A DNA stretch of 64,000 nt from Murinocardiopsis flavida (GTDB taxonomy: Bacteria; Actinomycetota; Actinomycetes; Streptosporangiales; Streptosporangiaceae): assembly GCF_003014485.1 (NCBI RefSeq), contig NZ_PYGA01000006.1, positions 241,143-305,142 on the forward strand, given 5' to 3'. Shown here piece after piece: positions 44,801 to 54,602 of the stretch. A program made the position numbers and the translations under genes. Numbering within the stretch: position 1 is the stretch's first letter; the number at the start of each line of letters is the position of its first letter. The notes under the pieces were generated by a model. That model did not search any database, was not told the origin of the DNA, and saw only the letters and a program-made list of their open reading frames with translations.

Positions 44801-46990
44801 TCAGCGCACCGGTTCGCGCACGGGTTCGGCGGGCGCCGCGGGCATCTCGTCCGACTCGGTGATGCCGATCCGGTCGTGCAGGCGGCGCAGCGGGCCGGGC
44901 AGCCACCAGTTGGCGCGGCCCAGCAGCCGCATCGTCGCCGGGACCAGCAGGGCGCGCACGAGGGTGGCGTCGACGACGACCGCCAGCGCCAGGCCGACCC
45001 CCATGACCTTGAGCGAGAGCAGCCCCGAAGTGCCCATGGCGGCCAGGACCACAACGAGCAGCACAGCGGCGCTGGTGATGATGCCGCCCGTGCGTTGCAG
45101 CCCGACGGCGACGGAATGAGCGTTGTCGCCCGTCGCCAGGTACTCCTCGCGGACCCGGCTGAGCAGGAACAGCTCGTAGTCCATGGCGAGGCCGAACGCC
45201 ACGATGATGATCAGGACCAGGTAGGTGGGGTCGATGGTGCCCGCCGCCTCGAACCCCAGCAGGCCGCCGAGGTGGCCCTCCTGGAAGCCCCAGATGACCA
45301 CGCCCAGCGAGGCGCCCAGGGACAGCGCGCCCATGAGCACCGCCTTGACCGGCAGCACCACCGACCCGAACGCGAGGAACAGCAGCAGCAGGGTCGCGGT
45401 GACGACGAACGCCAGCACGGCGGGGACGGCGCCCACGATCCCGGCGACGTTGTCGATCTGCATGGCGGCGACCCCGCCCACGAGGACCTCGTCGGCCCCC
45501 TCGGGCGCGGCCCCGGAGCGCACATCGCGCACCAGCCCGCCGGTCGCCGGGGCGTCGGAGGCCCCCTTGTAGCCGACCACCAGGTGGGCCGCCTCGCCCT
45601 CGGCGCGCTCGACCTCCGCCATTTCGGCGCCGGGCAGCTCGGCGAGGCGGTCGGCGTAGCGTTCCAGTTCGGCGCGGTCGACGGCGCCGGTCACGACCAC
45701 GTCGACCTGGCCGTAGCCGCCGGTGGGGAAGTCCTCGCGCAGCATCTCCATCGCCACGCGGTTGGGTGCCTCCGCCGGGAGGTAGCGCTCGTCGGTGGAG
45801 CCGAGCCTGCTGCCCGAGAGCGCGGCAGCCGCCGTCACCAGCACCGCGCCGACGACCAGCAGGTACAGCACAGGGCGGCGCATGACGCTGTGCGCCAGGC
45901 GCGACCAGCCGCCGATCCGGTGCGCCGCCGCGCCGGTCGCTGTGCGCCGCGGCAGGGGCAGCCGGAGGGAGTCGACGCGGCGCCCGACGACGGCGAGGAG
46001 CGCGGGCAGCATCACCAGCGCGGCGATGACGTCGAACAGGACCACGGCCATCCCGCCGAGGCCGACCGAGCGCATGATGGGCTGCGGGAAGAACAGCAGC
46101 CCCGCGAAGGAGATCATGACGGTGACGCCGGAGAACGCGACGGTCCGCCCCGCGGTGGCGACCGTGGCGGGCAGGGCGCGTTCGACGTCGCCGGTGCGCG
46201 CCAGCTCCTCCCGGAACCGGCTGACCATGAACAGGCCGTAGTCGATGGCGAGGCCCAGGCCCAGGATGGTGGCGACGTTGACGGCGAACACCGAGAGGTC
46301 GGTGACCGACGCGAGGCCCCGCAGCAGCGTGAAGGAGCCGAGGATGGCCATGCCGCCCACGGCGAGCGGCATCACCGCGGCGACGACGCCGCCGAAGATG
46401 GCGACGAGCAGCACCAGCAGGATGGGCAGCGACACCAGTTCGGCGCGGACGATGTCGTCCTCGATCTGGCTGGAGATCCCGCTCTCGACGGGCAGCGGGC
46501 CGCCGAGGTAGACGTCGAGCGGCCCGGCGTCCAGGCTGTCCTCGATCTCCTTGAAGTGCTCCATGCGCTCGGCCTTGTCCTGGCCGTGCAGGGTGAGCGG
46601 GACGTAGGTGGCGGTCATGTCCTCCGAGACGAGGACGCCGCGCTCGCGTTCGCTGAGGTCGTCGTCGAGGTAGGTCTGCACGTCCTTGACGTGCTCCTCG
46701 GGCAGCCGGTCGCGCAGTTGGCCGATCTGCGTGGCGAAGGTGGGGTTGTCGACCCGGATCTTGTCGACGCTGGTGTAGACGGCCATGACGTCCATGCCGT
46801 CGTGGCCCAGCTCGGATTCGACGATGTCGGCCGCGCGGCTGGACTCCGCCCCGGGGTCCTCGAACCCGCCGTCGGTGACGGTGGAGAAGAGGCCCGTGCC
46901 CCAGACGATCGAGAGGACGGCGAACGCCGCGGTCGCAGCGAGGACCCAGACCCGGCCGCGGTAGGTGAACCGGCCAAGGCTTGCGAACAT
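44801..46990 (-). CDS. MMPL family RND-type transporter
   Basis: A 729-residue membrane protein with twelve predicted helices and two large extracytoplasmic domains, the layout of MMPL lipid or drug exporters. LGLAIDYGLFMVSRFREEL and FGLAMDYELFLLSRVREEY carry the paired Asp-Tyr proton-relay motifs in helices 4 and 10. Substrates of the family include lipids, siderophores and drugs. I set the start at ATG 46990 because GAGGAG lies eight bases before it; an ATG at 47008 in the same frame lacks such a site. It is divergent from a TetR gene that very likely controls it. Confidence 0.92.
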   Translation of the reverse strand: MFASLGRFTYRGRVWVLAATAAFAVLSIVWGTGLFSTVTDGGFEDPGAESSRAADIVESELGHDGMDVMAVYTSVDKIRVDNPTFATQIGQLRDRLPEEHVKDVQTYLDDDLSERERGVLVSEDMTATYVPLTLHGQDKAERMEHFKEIEDSLDAGPLDVYLGGPLPVESGISSQIEDDIVRAELVSLPILLVLLVAIFGGVVAAVMPLAVGGMAILGSFTLLRGLASVTDLSVFAVNVATILGLGLAIDYGLFMVSRFREELARTGDVERALPATVATAGRTVAFSGVTVMISFAGLLFFPQPIMRSVGLGGMAVVLFDVIAALVMLPALLAVVGRRVDSLRLPLPRRTATGAAAHRIGGWSRLAHSVMRRPVLYLLVVGAVLVTAAAALSGSRLGSTDERYLPAEAPNRVAMEMLREDFPTGGYGQVDVVVTGAVDRAELERYADRLAELPGAEMAEVERAEGEAAHLVVGYKGASDAPATGGLVRDVRSGAAPEGADEVLVGGVAAMQIDNVAGIVGAVPAVLAFVVTATLLLLFLAFGSVVLPVKAVLMGALSLGASLGVVIWGFQEGHLGGLLGFEAAGTIDPTYLVLIIIVAFGLAMDYELFLLSRVREEYLATGDNAHSVAVGLQRTGGIITSAAVLLVVVLAAMGTSGLLSLKVMGVGLALAVVVDATLVRALLVPATMRLLGRANWWLPGPLRRLHDRIGITESDEMPAAPAEPVREPVR

Positions 46991-47053
46991 GAAACCGCTC
47001 CTCGACATGCTGTTACCGTGAGTCGTCCGGGCCCGCTACCGGTGACCAGCGAT

Positions 47054-47076
47054 CGCTTACACTGTTCACTGAAGCG
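47054..47076. promoter_or_regulatory. Dyad between the MMPL and TetR genes
   Basis: CGCTT (47054-47058) and AAGCG (47072-47076) flank a 13-base centre that contains CACTG twice and the -10-like TACACT (47058-47063). It is midway in the 152-base divergent gap, where a TetR repressor would control both genes. The arms are short, so this is tentative. Confidence 0.4.
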
Positions 47077-47142
47077 GACGGCGTTTACCCCGTCAAGGTG
47101 ATACGAGCCACACGATGGCGCATGACAGCGGAAGGTGGGCAC

Positions 47143-47907
47143 GTGGCGCACGACCCGGCGGCGATACCCTCCGCTGACACCGCGGAGGCCCGCCTCACCC
47201 GGCGGGAGCGCGTGCGCGAGGCCACACTGCGCGAGATCAAGGGGATCGCCCGCGCGTACCTCACCGAGCACGGCACCGCCGGCGTGTCCCTCCGCGCCAT
47301 CGCCCGCGAGATGGGCATGACCGCCCCCGGCCTCTACCGCTACTTCGCGAGCCTGCGCGACCTGCTCGCGTCGATGCGCGCCGACTACTTCAACGAGCTC
47401 GCCGACGCGGTCGCCGCCCCGCACGCCGCCGTCCCCGCCGACGACGTCGACGGCCGCATCCTCGCCTCGCTGCGCGCCTTCCGGCTCTGGGCCCTCGCCC
47501 ACCCCGCGGAGTTCGCCCTCCTCTTCGGCCCGCCCGGGACCAGCGAGGACTCCCCGAACGAGGACGAAGCCATGTGCGCCGCCCAACGCTTCGGCGCCAC
47601 CTTCTTCACCCTGTTCGACCAGCTCACCGCGCAAGGGCGGACCGTCGACACCGGCGTCGCCATACCGGACGACCTGCGCCGCCAACTGCACCTGTTCGCC
47701 GAGCGCAGCGGTGTCGGCACCACGGAACCCCCGGACGACGCGCTGCGCATCCTCGTGTCGAGCTGGGTGCGGCTGTACGGGGTGGTGTGCATGGAGGTCT
47801 TCCAGCACTACGCCTTCGTCATGGACGACATGGAGCCCCTGTTCGAGGCCGAGCTGCGCGACTTCATGGCGACGGCAGGGGTGCGCTACACCCCGCCCGC
47901 GGACTGA
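47143..47907 (+). CDS. TetR family regulator
   Basis: A 254-residue repressor. The N-terminal helix-turn-helix runs from LTRRERVREATLREIKGIARAYLTEHGTAGVSLRAIAREMGMTAPGLYRYFASLRDLL (about 18-75, given here as the region rather than an exact boundary). The C-terminal ligand domain contains the block FRLWALAHPAEFALLFGPPG, typical of the TetR_C_13/WHG group. GTG 47143 has GGAAGGTGG upstream; earlier in-frame starts lack one. Divergence from the MMPL exporter suggests it represses that gene and responds to an exported lipid or drug. Confidence 0.9.
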   Translation: MAHDPAAIPSADTAEARLTRRERVREATLREIKGIARAYLTEHGTAGVSLRAIAREMGMTAPGLYRYFASLRDLLASMRADYFNELADAVAAPHAAVPADDVDGRILASLRAFRLWALAHPAEFALLFGPPGTSEDSPNEDEAMCAAQRFGATFFTLFDQLTAQGRTVDTGVAIPDDLRRQLHLFAERSGVGTTEPPDDALRILVSSWVRLYGVVCMEVFQHYAFVMDDMEPLFEAELRDFMATAGVRYTPPAD

Positions 47908-48091
47908 CCGGGCCGCCGACCGACCCCGGCCGCGCTCCCCCGGCCGTTGCGTACTATTGTCCGACCGGACCCCGACCGCTCCCCTCCCCCGAGTCCCCTG
48001 CTTCCTCGACCCTCTGCCTCCTCAACCCCCTTGCTCCCCGAACACCCTGCTCTCCCGAACACCCTGCGCCGCCCGCGAAGGAACCGACCCC

Positions 48092-49105
48092 TTGGACGCC
48101 CCCAACGGCGGCCCGCCGCCGCGCCGCGGTGTGCCGCCCACGCCGGTGCCGCCGGTGCCGCCGGTGCCGTACACACCGCCACCGCCGCCGCCCGTCACGG
48201 GCCACGTGCTCGCCCCCGCGCCGGTACGGCGCCGTCCCTCCCTCGCCATGGGCGCCATCATCGGCGCGTCAGCGTTCATCGCCGTCATGTCGCTGCTCGC
48301 CGGGATCGCGCTGGTGTCCTACACCGTCAACGGCGCGAACGCCGACTCCGGCGAACCCGCGCTGCGCGACCTCCTGCACACCGGCACGTTCCCCGACCCG
48401 CCGCCGCTGCGCACCACGGTCTCCGACAACCCGTTCTACGCGCTGAAGGCGCCCGCGCCCATCGAGTGCGAGGTGCCCGACATCGACCCCGCCTCCAAGC
48501 GCTCCTGGGAGGCGTTCAGCGCCGAGGTCGGCCCCTGCCTCGACCGGTTGTGGGAGCCGCGCCTCGCCGACGCCGGCATGCCCTCCGACAAGCCCACGTT
48601 CAAGGTCCTCGCGGAACCCCCCGACGACTGGTCCGACGGGCCCCAGGGGCAGGGCATGACCCTGGCGTTCTACGACAGCGGCGAGCAGACCATCAACGTC
48701 CTCATGCCGAGCGTCACCGACCTCGCCGACACGCTGCCCGAGGCCGACGAAGGGGTGTGGGCCGCACTGCTCGCCCACGAGTACGGCCACCACGTGCAGA
48801 ACCGCGTCGGGATCCTGGAACGCGCCTACGACAACGAGAGCGAGGCGTCGTCGCGGAAGGTGGAACTCGACTCGCTGCGCCGCACCGAACTCCAGGCCGA
48901 ATGCCTGGGCGGCGTCGGCATCCGCGGATTCGGCGGGTTCGACGCCACGGCGGCGCGCACCATCAACAAGCTGCTCAACGGCGGCGGCGACCTCGAAAGC
49001 CACGGCAGCTCGCGCAACCGGCAGCACTGGTTCCTCCAGGGCTACAAGCTCGACACCATGCAGAGCTGCAACACCTACACCGCCGCCCGCCCCCTGGTGC
49101 GCTGA
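48092..49105 (+). CDS. Neutral zinc metallopeptidase (YpfJ family)
   Basis: A 337-residue membrane-anchored protein. The N-terminus is a Pro-rich cytoplasmic stretch (VPPTPVPPVPPVPYTPPPPPP) followed by one membrane helix (about 50-75) and a large extracytoplasmic domain. The zinc-binding HEYGHHVQ (about 229-236) and the Glu of ELQAECLGG match PF04228. No substrate is known for the family. TTG 48092 was chosen for the AAGGA nine bases upstream. The 184-base gap before it contains a TACTAT box and CCGAACACCCTGC direct repeats. Confidence 0.87.
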   Translation: MDAPNGGPPPRRGVPPTPVPPVPPVPYTPPPPPPVTGHVLAPAPVRRRPSLAMGAIIGASAFIAVMSLLAGIALVSYTVNGANADSGEPALRDLLHTGTFPDPPPLRTTVSDNPFYALKAPAPIECEVPDIDPASKRSWEAFSAEVGPCLDRLWEPRLADAGMPSDKPTFKVLAEPPDDWSDGPQGQGMTLAFYDSGEQTINVLMPSVTDLADTLPEADEGVWAALLAHEYGHHVQNRVGILERAYDNESEASSRKVELDSLRRTELQAECLGGVGIRGFGGFDATAARTINKLLNGGGDLESHGSSRNRQHWFLQGYKLDTMQSCNTYTAARPLVR

Positions 49106-49181
49106 ACCCCGCGGGGACGCCGCCCCTGCGGCCCCTGCCGCCCCTGTCGCGCCTGCCCGGGGCCCCCGCCGCGAGGGCCGC

Positions 49182-50540
49182 TCAGCGCCGCAGCGCGGCG
49201 TTCAACGCGTCCCAGCCGCCCAGCTTGACCCGCGCGCCGCGGTCGAGCGACCGCGCGAGGTCGGCCTCCGCGGCGTCGATGGCCAGCCAGTCCTCGTACT
49301 CCGCGACCTCCACCCCCGACTCCGCCAGCAGCGACTCCACCGGAACGGGCGCGCCCGCGCGGGCGGCGCGCAGCGCCGGGGCGTCGTCGAGCAGGCCGCG
49401 CACCGTCGCGGCGGCGTCGGACTTGTTGGTGCCGATGACGCCGGTCGGCCCCCGCTTGAGCCAGCCCGCGACGTAGTCGCCCGCGCGCACCGAGCCGTCG
49501 GCGTCCAGCACCCTCCCCTCGCTGTTCGGCACGGTCCGGGCCCCCTCGTCGAAGGGGACGCCGGGCAGCGGGACGCTGGCGTAGCCGATGGAGCGCAGGA
49601 CCATGCCGACGTCGAGGACCTCCTCGGTCCCGGTCGCGACGAGGCCGCCGTCGGCGTCCAGCGCGGTGCGCTCGACCCGCAGGCCGGTGACCCGGTCCGC
49701 GCCGAGCAGCGCGGCCGGGCGGATCCAGAACCGGACGTCGATGCGGCGGTCGCGGCCCTGCGGCGCGCGGGCGGCCCACTCCCCCAGGATCTTCAGGTTG
49801 GTGCGCGCCGCGCGCGCGGCGCGCAGCAGCTCCTCGCCGTTGGGGTCGACGTCGACCTCCTCGGGGCGGACCGCGACGTCGGCGCTCGCGAGGCGGCCGA
49901 GGTCGCGGAGCTCCTTCGCCGTGAACCGGGCGTGGATGGGGCCGCGGCGGGCCAGCAGGTGCACCCGCCGCACCTTGCTGTCGGCGAGGACCCGCAGCAC
50001 CGCCTGCGGGATGTCGGTGGCCCGCAGCTCGTCGGCGGTCTTGGCGAGGATGCGGACGACGTCGAGCGCGACGTTGCCCGCGCCGACCACGGCGACCTCC
50101 TCCGCGTCGAGGAGGAACCGCTCGACCTCGGAGTCGGGGTGGCCGCAGTACCAGTTCACGAAGTCGGTCGCCGCCACACTCCCGGGCAGGTCCTCACCGG
50201 GGATGCCCAGCCGGCGGTCGACGGAGGCGCCGGTGGCGTACACGACGGCGTCATAGCAGCGGGCGAGGTCGGTGCGGCCGATGTGCCTGCCGAACTCCAC
50301 CCCGCCGAGGAAGCGCACCCCCGGCCGCTCCAGGACCTGGCGCAGCGTGCCCGCGATGCTCTTGATGTTCTCGTGGTCGGGGGCGACCCCGTAGCGCACC
50401 AGACCGTAGGGGGTGGGCAGCCGGTCGAGCACATCGACCCGGACGGGCTCGCGATCCTGCCTGGTCAGGGCGTCAGCCGTGTAGATGCCCGCCGGTCCGG
50501 AACCGATGACTGCCACGCACAACGGGTCAGGTGAGGTCAT
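49182..50540 (-). CDS. fprA: Ferredoxin/adrenodoxin-NADP reductase FprA
   Basis: A 452-residue FAD protein of the mycobacterial FprA/adrenodoxin reductase type, which passes electrons from NADPH to ferredoxin. FAD binding is VAVIGSGPAGIYTADAL (9-25); NADP binding is EVAVVGAGNVALDVVRIL; RVHLLARRGPIHARFT holds the 2'-phosphate arginines; GYVAGWLKRGPTGVIGTNKSDA is the family's C-terminal FAD block. It would feed ferredoxin-dependent enzymes such as P450s and possibly the sulfite reductase at 14.4 kb. ATG 50540. It converges on the zinc peptidase gene. Confidence 0.92.
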   Translation of the reverse strand: MTSPDPLCVAVIGSGPAGIYTADALTRQDREPVRVDVLDRLPTPYGLVRYGVAPDHENIKSIAGTLRQVLERPGVRFLGGVEFGRHIGRTDLARCYDAVVYATGASVDRRLGIPGEDLPGSVAATDFVNWYCGHPDSEVERFLLDAEEVAVVGAGNVALDVVRILAKTADELRATDIPQAVLRVLADSKVRRVHLLARRGPIHARFTAKELRDLGRLASADVAVRPEEVDVDPNGEELLRAARAARTNLKILGEWAARAPQGRDRRIDVRFWIRPAALLGADRVTGLRVERTALDADGGLVATGTEEVLDVGMVLRSIGYASVPLPGVPFDEGARTVPNSEGRVLDADGSVRAGDYVAGWLKRGPTGVIGTNKSDAAATVRGLLDDAPALRAARAGAPVPVESLLAESGVEVAEYEDWLAIDAAEADLARSLDRGARVKLGGWDALNAALRR

Positions 50541-50617
50541 GGGGGCATTGTTCCGCACGGACGGCCTCAGCGGGCGGCCGGATCGTGCCGCGTCTCCGCC
50601 ATTCCGCCCGCCGCCAT

Positions 50618-50647
50618 CCCGCCCGTTACCGTCCCGCCCGTTACCGT
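50618..50647. repeat. 15-bp direct repeat upstream of fprA
   Basis: CCCGCCCGTTACCGT occurs twice in tandem (50618-50632, 50633-50647), followed by a partial copy. It lies in the 125-base gap between the HxlR and fprA genes, 78 bases or more before the fprA start. Confidence 0.6.
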
Positions 50648-50665
50648 CCCGCGCAGTTGCCCCGC

Positions 50666-51067
50666 CTAGTCCCCCGAGGTGCCGCCCGGCTCCGGTGCGC
50701 CGCCTGCCGCGCGCCCGGCGGCCGGGGCCGCCGCCGAAGCGGCCCGCCGGTACCTGCCGCCCCACTCCTCCAGCGCCGAACTGACCCCGCACAACTGGGC
50801 GCCGATGGGCGTCAGCGAATATTCGACCTTCGGCGGGACCTGCGCGTACGCCCGCCGCGCCACGATCCCGTCGGCTTCGAGCTCGCGGAGCTGACGGCTG
50901 AGCATGCGGTGCGTGATGCCGGGCAAGGCGCGCTGCAACGCGCCGAAGCGGCAGGCCCCGTCGAGCAGGTACTTCACGATCAGCATCTTCCACTTGCCGC
51001 CGAGGACGCTCATCGCCACCTCGACCGTGCACCATTCCGGCATGTCAGCGACTGTTTCGCGGGCCAC
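50666..51067 (-). CDS. HxlR family transcriptional regulator
   Basis: A 133-residue winged-helix regulator. The HxlR signature is clear: PEWCTVEVAMSVLGGKWKMLIVKYL, then GITHRMLSRQLRELEADGIVARRAYAQVPPKVEYSLTPIG, with one Cys near the N-terminus (Cys12) that in some members senses redox or electrophile stress. The last 30 residues are Ala/Gly-rich. GTG 51067 has GGAGG upstream; a later in-frame ATG is 24 bases on. It is divergent from an FMN reductase gene and probably regulates it. Confidence 0.9.
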   Translation of the reverse strand: MARETVADMPEWCTVEVAMSVLGGKWKMLIVKYLLDGACRFGALQRALPGITHRMLSRQLRELEADGIVARRAYAQVPPKVEYSLTPIGAQLCGVSSALEEWGGRYRRAASAAAPAAGRAAGGAPEPGGTSGD

Positions 51068-51208
51068 CGCCCCCGCCTCCTCCCGCCGACCGGGCCGCCC
51101 GGCCGGTATCAGAATCGTCCCTACCGGACGAAAAAGACCGTACTTGTCCGCGTTCCGCGCGCCCCGCGAGACTTGCCGCGCACGCCACCGCAATCCGAGG
51201 GGACCCGC

Positions 51209-51838
51209 GTGAAACTCCTGATCATCAGCGCCAGCCCGCGCCTCGACGGCAACTCGCACCTGCTCGCCGACGCCGCGGAGAAAGGCGCCCGCGACGCCGG
51301 GCACGAGGTCGAGCACGTGGCACTGGCAGACTACGTCGACCGGATGCTCGACCACTGCCGCCTCTGCCGGCGCGACGACGGCACCTGCTCGATCACGGAC
51401 GGCTACGAGGAACTGCTCTTCGACAAGATCCTGCCCGCCGACGGGGTGGTCTTCGCGATGCCGCTGTGGTTCTACGGCATGCCGGCCCGCCTCAAGACCG
51501 TGTTCGACCGCCTCTTCTGCCACACCTCCGCGGCGGCGCCCGCGCGCGGCACCGCGATCGAGGGGATCATGGGCAAGCGCGTCGGCGTGCTGATCTCCGC
51601 GGAGGAGAGCAACGTGGGCGCGACCCTCGGGGTCGTCGCCCACTTCCAGGAGATCACCCGGTACCTGAACCAGGAACTGGTGGGCGTCGTGGTGGGCGTC
51701 GGCAACACCCGGGGCGAGGTCGCGAAGGACCCGGCCGACCCGGTGGGATCGGCGGCCGGCCTCGGGCGGCGGTTCTTCACCCTGACGGCGACCGACTACC
51801 GGGTCGACACCGCACGCTCCCAGCAGGTGTGGTCCTAG
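51209..51838 (+). CDS. NAD(P)H-dependent FMN reductase, flavodoxin-like
   Basis: A 209-residue flavodoxin-fold reductase. The FMN phosphate loop is ISASPRLDGNSHLLA (6-20); FAMPLWFYGMPARLKTVFDR (88-107) is the family's second flavin contact. The segment HCRLCRRDDGTCSITDGYEEL has cysteines spaced C-x2-C-x6-C, as in iron-sulfur flavoprotein relatives. GTG 51209 lies behind GAGGGG. It is divergent from the HxlR gene, an arrangement typical of quinone or electrophile stress responses. CGGAC/GTCCG arms lie in the gap (about 51124-51155). Confidence 0.88.
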   Translation: MKLLIISASPRLDGNSHLLADAAEKGARDAGHEVEHVALADYVDRMLDHCRLCRRDDGTCSITDGYEELLFDKILPADGVVFAMPLWFYGMPARLKTVFDRLFCHTSAAAPARGTAIEGIMGKRVGVLISAEESNVGATLGVVAHFQEITRYLNQELVGVVVGVGNTRGEVAKDPADPVGSAAGLGRRFFTLTATDYRVDTARSQQVWS

Positions 51839-51935
51839 AACGCGCCGCGGGCCGACCGGTCGGGGCGGTCCGGGACGGCCGCGGCGCCGGTCCTTGTGCG
51901 AGGGCGGGACTCGCGCGTGCACCCCCGGCGGGCGG

Positions 51936-53852
51936 TCAGGTGGCCGGCTCGTCGGCCATGGTGGAGTCGGCGACCTCCGACACGACCTCGGTGAGGCGGC
52001 GGGCGAGGTCCTGCGGGGTGAGCCCCATCTCGGCGAGGATGTCCTCGCGCTTGGCGTGATCGAGGAACTCCTGGCGCACACCGAACGTGCGGACCGGGGT
52101 GGCGAGTTCGGCGTCGCGCAGGGTGCGCGCCACGGCGTCGCCCACCCCGCCCACTCGGCCGTTGTCCTCGACCACCGCGACCACGCGGTGCCGGGCGGCC
52201 TCGCCGACGAGGGCGGGGTCGAGGGGTTTCACCCACCGCGGGTCGATCACCGTGACCCCGATGCCGTGGTCGGCCATGCGGTCGGCGACCTCGCAGCACA
52301 TGTGCGCCATGGGGCCGACGGCGACGAGCAGCAGGTCGGCGGAGTTGCCGCCGTGCGGCGCGCGGCGCAGCACGTCCATGGTGCCGAGCCGGTCGACTGC
52401 GTCGATGTCGGCGCCGACCGGGGTCTTGGGGTAGCGCAGGACGGTGGGGCCGTCGTCGACCGCGACGGCCTCGCGCAGCAGCTCGCGCATCCGCGTGGCG
52501 TCGCGCGGCACCGCCAGGCCGAGGTTCGGCACCAGCTGGAGCAGGGAGAGGTCCCACATGCCGTTGTGGCTGGCGCCGTCGTCGCCGGTGATGCCGGCGC
52601 GGTCGAGGCAGAAGGTGACGCCCTGCCGGTGCAGTGCGACGTCCATCAGGATCTGGTCGAAACACCGGTTCAGGAACGTGGCGTAGACCCCGACGACGGG
52701 GTGCAGGCCGCCCATTGCCAGGCCCGCTGCCGAGGTCGCGGCGTGCTGCTCGGCGATGCCGACGTCGAAGATCCGGTCGGGGTACGCCTCGGCGAACGCC
52801 GCCAGACCGGTGGGGTGCAGCATGGCCGCGGTGATGGCGACGATGTCGGAACGCTCGGCGCCGAGCTTGACCATCTCCTCGCTGAACAGCGAGGTCCACT
52901 TCACGCCGGGCTTGCCGGCCTGCACCTCGCCGGTCGCGGCGTCGAACGCGCCCAGCGAGTGGAACTGGTCCTCCTCGTGGTTCTCGGCCGGGGGGTAGCC
53001 CTTGCCCTTCTGCGTGAGGCAGTGCACGATGACCGGCCCCGCGTAGTCGCGGGCCCGGCGCAGCGCCTTCTCGACGGCCTGCTCGTCGTGGCCGTCGATG
53101 GGGCCGAGGTACTTCAGGCCGAGGTCCTCGAACATCACCTGGGGCTGGATGGCGTCCTTGAGCCCCTTCTTGATGCCGTGCAGCGCCTCGTACAGCGGGG
53201 GGCCGACGACGGGGGCGCGGTTGATCGCGTTCTTGGCGAGGTCGAGCACCTGCTCGTACCCCTGCGACATGCGCAGGGTCGCGAGGTGGTCGGCGAGCCC
53301 GCCGATGGTCGGCGAGTAGGAGCGGCCGTTGTCGTTGACGACGACGACCAGGCGGCGGTCCTTGCCCTCGGCGATGTTGTTCAGCGCCTCCCACGCCATG
53401 CCGCCGGTGAGCGCGCCGTCGCCGATGACCGCGGCCACCGTGCTGTCCTCGCGCCCCATGAGCGCGTTGGCCTTGGCGAGGCCGTCGGCGTAGGACAGCG
53501 AGGTGGAGGCGTGCGAGTTCTCGATGAAGTCGTGCTCGGACTCCGCGCGCGACGGGTAGCCCGACAGGCCGCCCGCGCGGCGCAGCTTGGCGAAGTCCTG
53601 GCGGCCGGTGAGCATCTTGTGGACGTAGGACTGGTGCCCGGTGTCCCACAGGATGGGGTCGCGGGGGGAGTCGAAGACGCGGTGCAGCGCGATGGTGAGC
53701 TCGACAACGCCGAGGTTCGGCCCGAGGTGGCCGCCGGTGCGGGCGACCTCGGCGACCAGGAAGTCGCGGATCTCACCGGCGAGGAGCGGAATCTGGTCGG
53801 CGGCGAGCTTCTTCAGGTCGTCCGGATTCCGTACCGACTGGAGCAGCGTCAC
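51936..53852 (-). CDS. dxs: 1-deoxy-D-xylulose-5-phosphate synthase
   Basis: A 638-residue thiamine-diphosphate enzyme, the first step of the MEP isoprenoid pathway. The N-terminal [19 protein letters not shown] (39-57), the ThDP/Mg motif [11 protein letters not shown] (144-151, 173-175) and the transketolase pyrimidine-domain segment [19 protein letters not shown] are intact; [20 protein letters not shown] is the family signature. A C-terminal transketolase domain follows. GTG start, with GAAGGGG upstream. From memory, dxs lies near xylFGH in Streptomyces, as here. Confidence 0.96.
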   Translation of the reverse strand: MTLLQSVRNPDDLKKLAADQIPLLAGEIRDFLVAEVARTGGHLGPNLGVVELTIALHRVFDSPRDPILWDTGHQSYVHKMLTGRQDFAKLRRAGGLSGYPSRAESEHDFIENSHASTSLSYADGLAKANALMGREDSTVAAVIGDGALTGGMAWEALNNIAEGKDRRLVVVVNDNGRSYSPTIGGLADHLATLRMSQGYEQVLDLAKNAINRAPVVGPPLYEALHGIKKGLKDAIQPQVMFEDLGLKYLGPIDGHDEQAVEKALRRARDYAGPVIVHCLTQKGKGYPPAENHEEDQFHSLGAFDAATGEVQAGKPGVKWTSLFSEEMVKLGAERSDIVAITAAMLHPTGLAAFAEAYPDRIFDVGIAEQHAATSAAGLAMGGLHPVVGVYATFLNRCFDQILMDVALHRQGVTFCLDRAGITGDDGASHNGMWDLSLLQLVPNLGLAVPRDATRMRELLREAVAVDDGPTVLRYPKTPVGADIDAVDRLGTMDVLRRAPHGGNSADLLLVAVGPMAHMCCEVADRMADHGIGVTVIDPRWVKPLDPALVGEAARHRVVAVVEDNGRVGGVGDAVARTLRDAELATPVRTFGVRQEFLDHAKREDILAEMGLTPQDLARRLTEVVSEVADSTMADEPAT

Positions 53853-53973
53853 TGGTCGTCAATCCCCTTCATCCGCGCCCGGCCGGCGCCGGCGGCTCGC
53901 GCACCCGCCCCCGGGCACGCATGGTCCCGTCGAGTCTATGAGCCGACGGCGGCGGTCATCGCCCGAACCCATC

Positions 53974-54582
53974 TCAGCGGAACGCCGATCCATCGCGGTT
54001 TCCGCCGCCGTCGGCCTGATCCGCCCCTTTCAGCGCCTCGCGCCGCAGACGCCCCAGCTCCGCGGCGATTTCGGTCACGTTGTAATGGGCGTTCAGGCCG
54101 CTCGGGTTGGGCAGCACCCACACCGGAACCCCGCCGATCCGGGTGTCCTGCGGGCCCATGGCGGCGCGCCGGTACCCGAACGCCTGGCGGTAGGCGGTGA
54201 CCCCCAGGACGGCGAGGACGCGGGGCCGGGATGCGCGCACCCGGTCCGCGAGCAGCGCACCGCCCTCGCGCAGCTCCGCCGCCGTCAGCTCGTCGGCGCG
54301 CGCGGTGGCGCGGGCGACCAGGTTCGTGATGCCCATCCCCCACTGCGGGAGGAGGTGCTGCTCGGCGGGGTCGAGCCGCCTCGGGGTGAACCCGGCGCGG
54401 TGGAGCGCCGGCCAGAACCTGTTGCCCGGCCGGGCGAAGTGCCGCCCCGTCCAACCGGAGTACAGGCCCGGGTTGATGCCGCAGAACACGACGTCGAGGC
54501 CCGGCGCGAGCACGTCGGGGATGGTGGTGCCGTGCGCGGCGGCGAGCTGCGCCTTTGTTGGTCTGGCCGTTGGTCCTGCCAT
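53974..54582 (-). CDS. mug: Mismatch-specific DNA glycosylase (Mug/TDG type)
   Basis: A 202-residue uracil-DNA glycosylase superfamily member that removes uracil or thymine opposite guanine. The catalytic motif VVFCGINPGLYSGWTGRHFARPGNRFW (31-57, exact limits approximate) contains the family's G-I-N-P-G, and the second motif is LPNPSGLNAHYN near 165. This is a useful repair activity in a genome with so much GC. Start ATG 54582 with GGGG upstream. Encoded after the TauE/SafE gene with a 20-base gap, probably one transcript. Confidence 0.92.
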   Translation of the reverse strand: MAGPTARPTKAQLAAAHGTTIPDVLAPGLDVVFCGINPGLYSGWTGRHFARPGNRFWPALHRAGFTPRRLDPAEQHLLPQWGMGITNLVARATARADELTAAELREGGALLADRVRASRPRVLAVLGVTAYRQAFGYRRAAMGPQDTRIGGVPVWVLPNPSGLNAHYNVTEIAAELGRLRREALKGADQADGGGNRDGSAFR

Positions 54583-54602
54583 GGCCCCAGGGTAGGCGCG
54601 GC

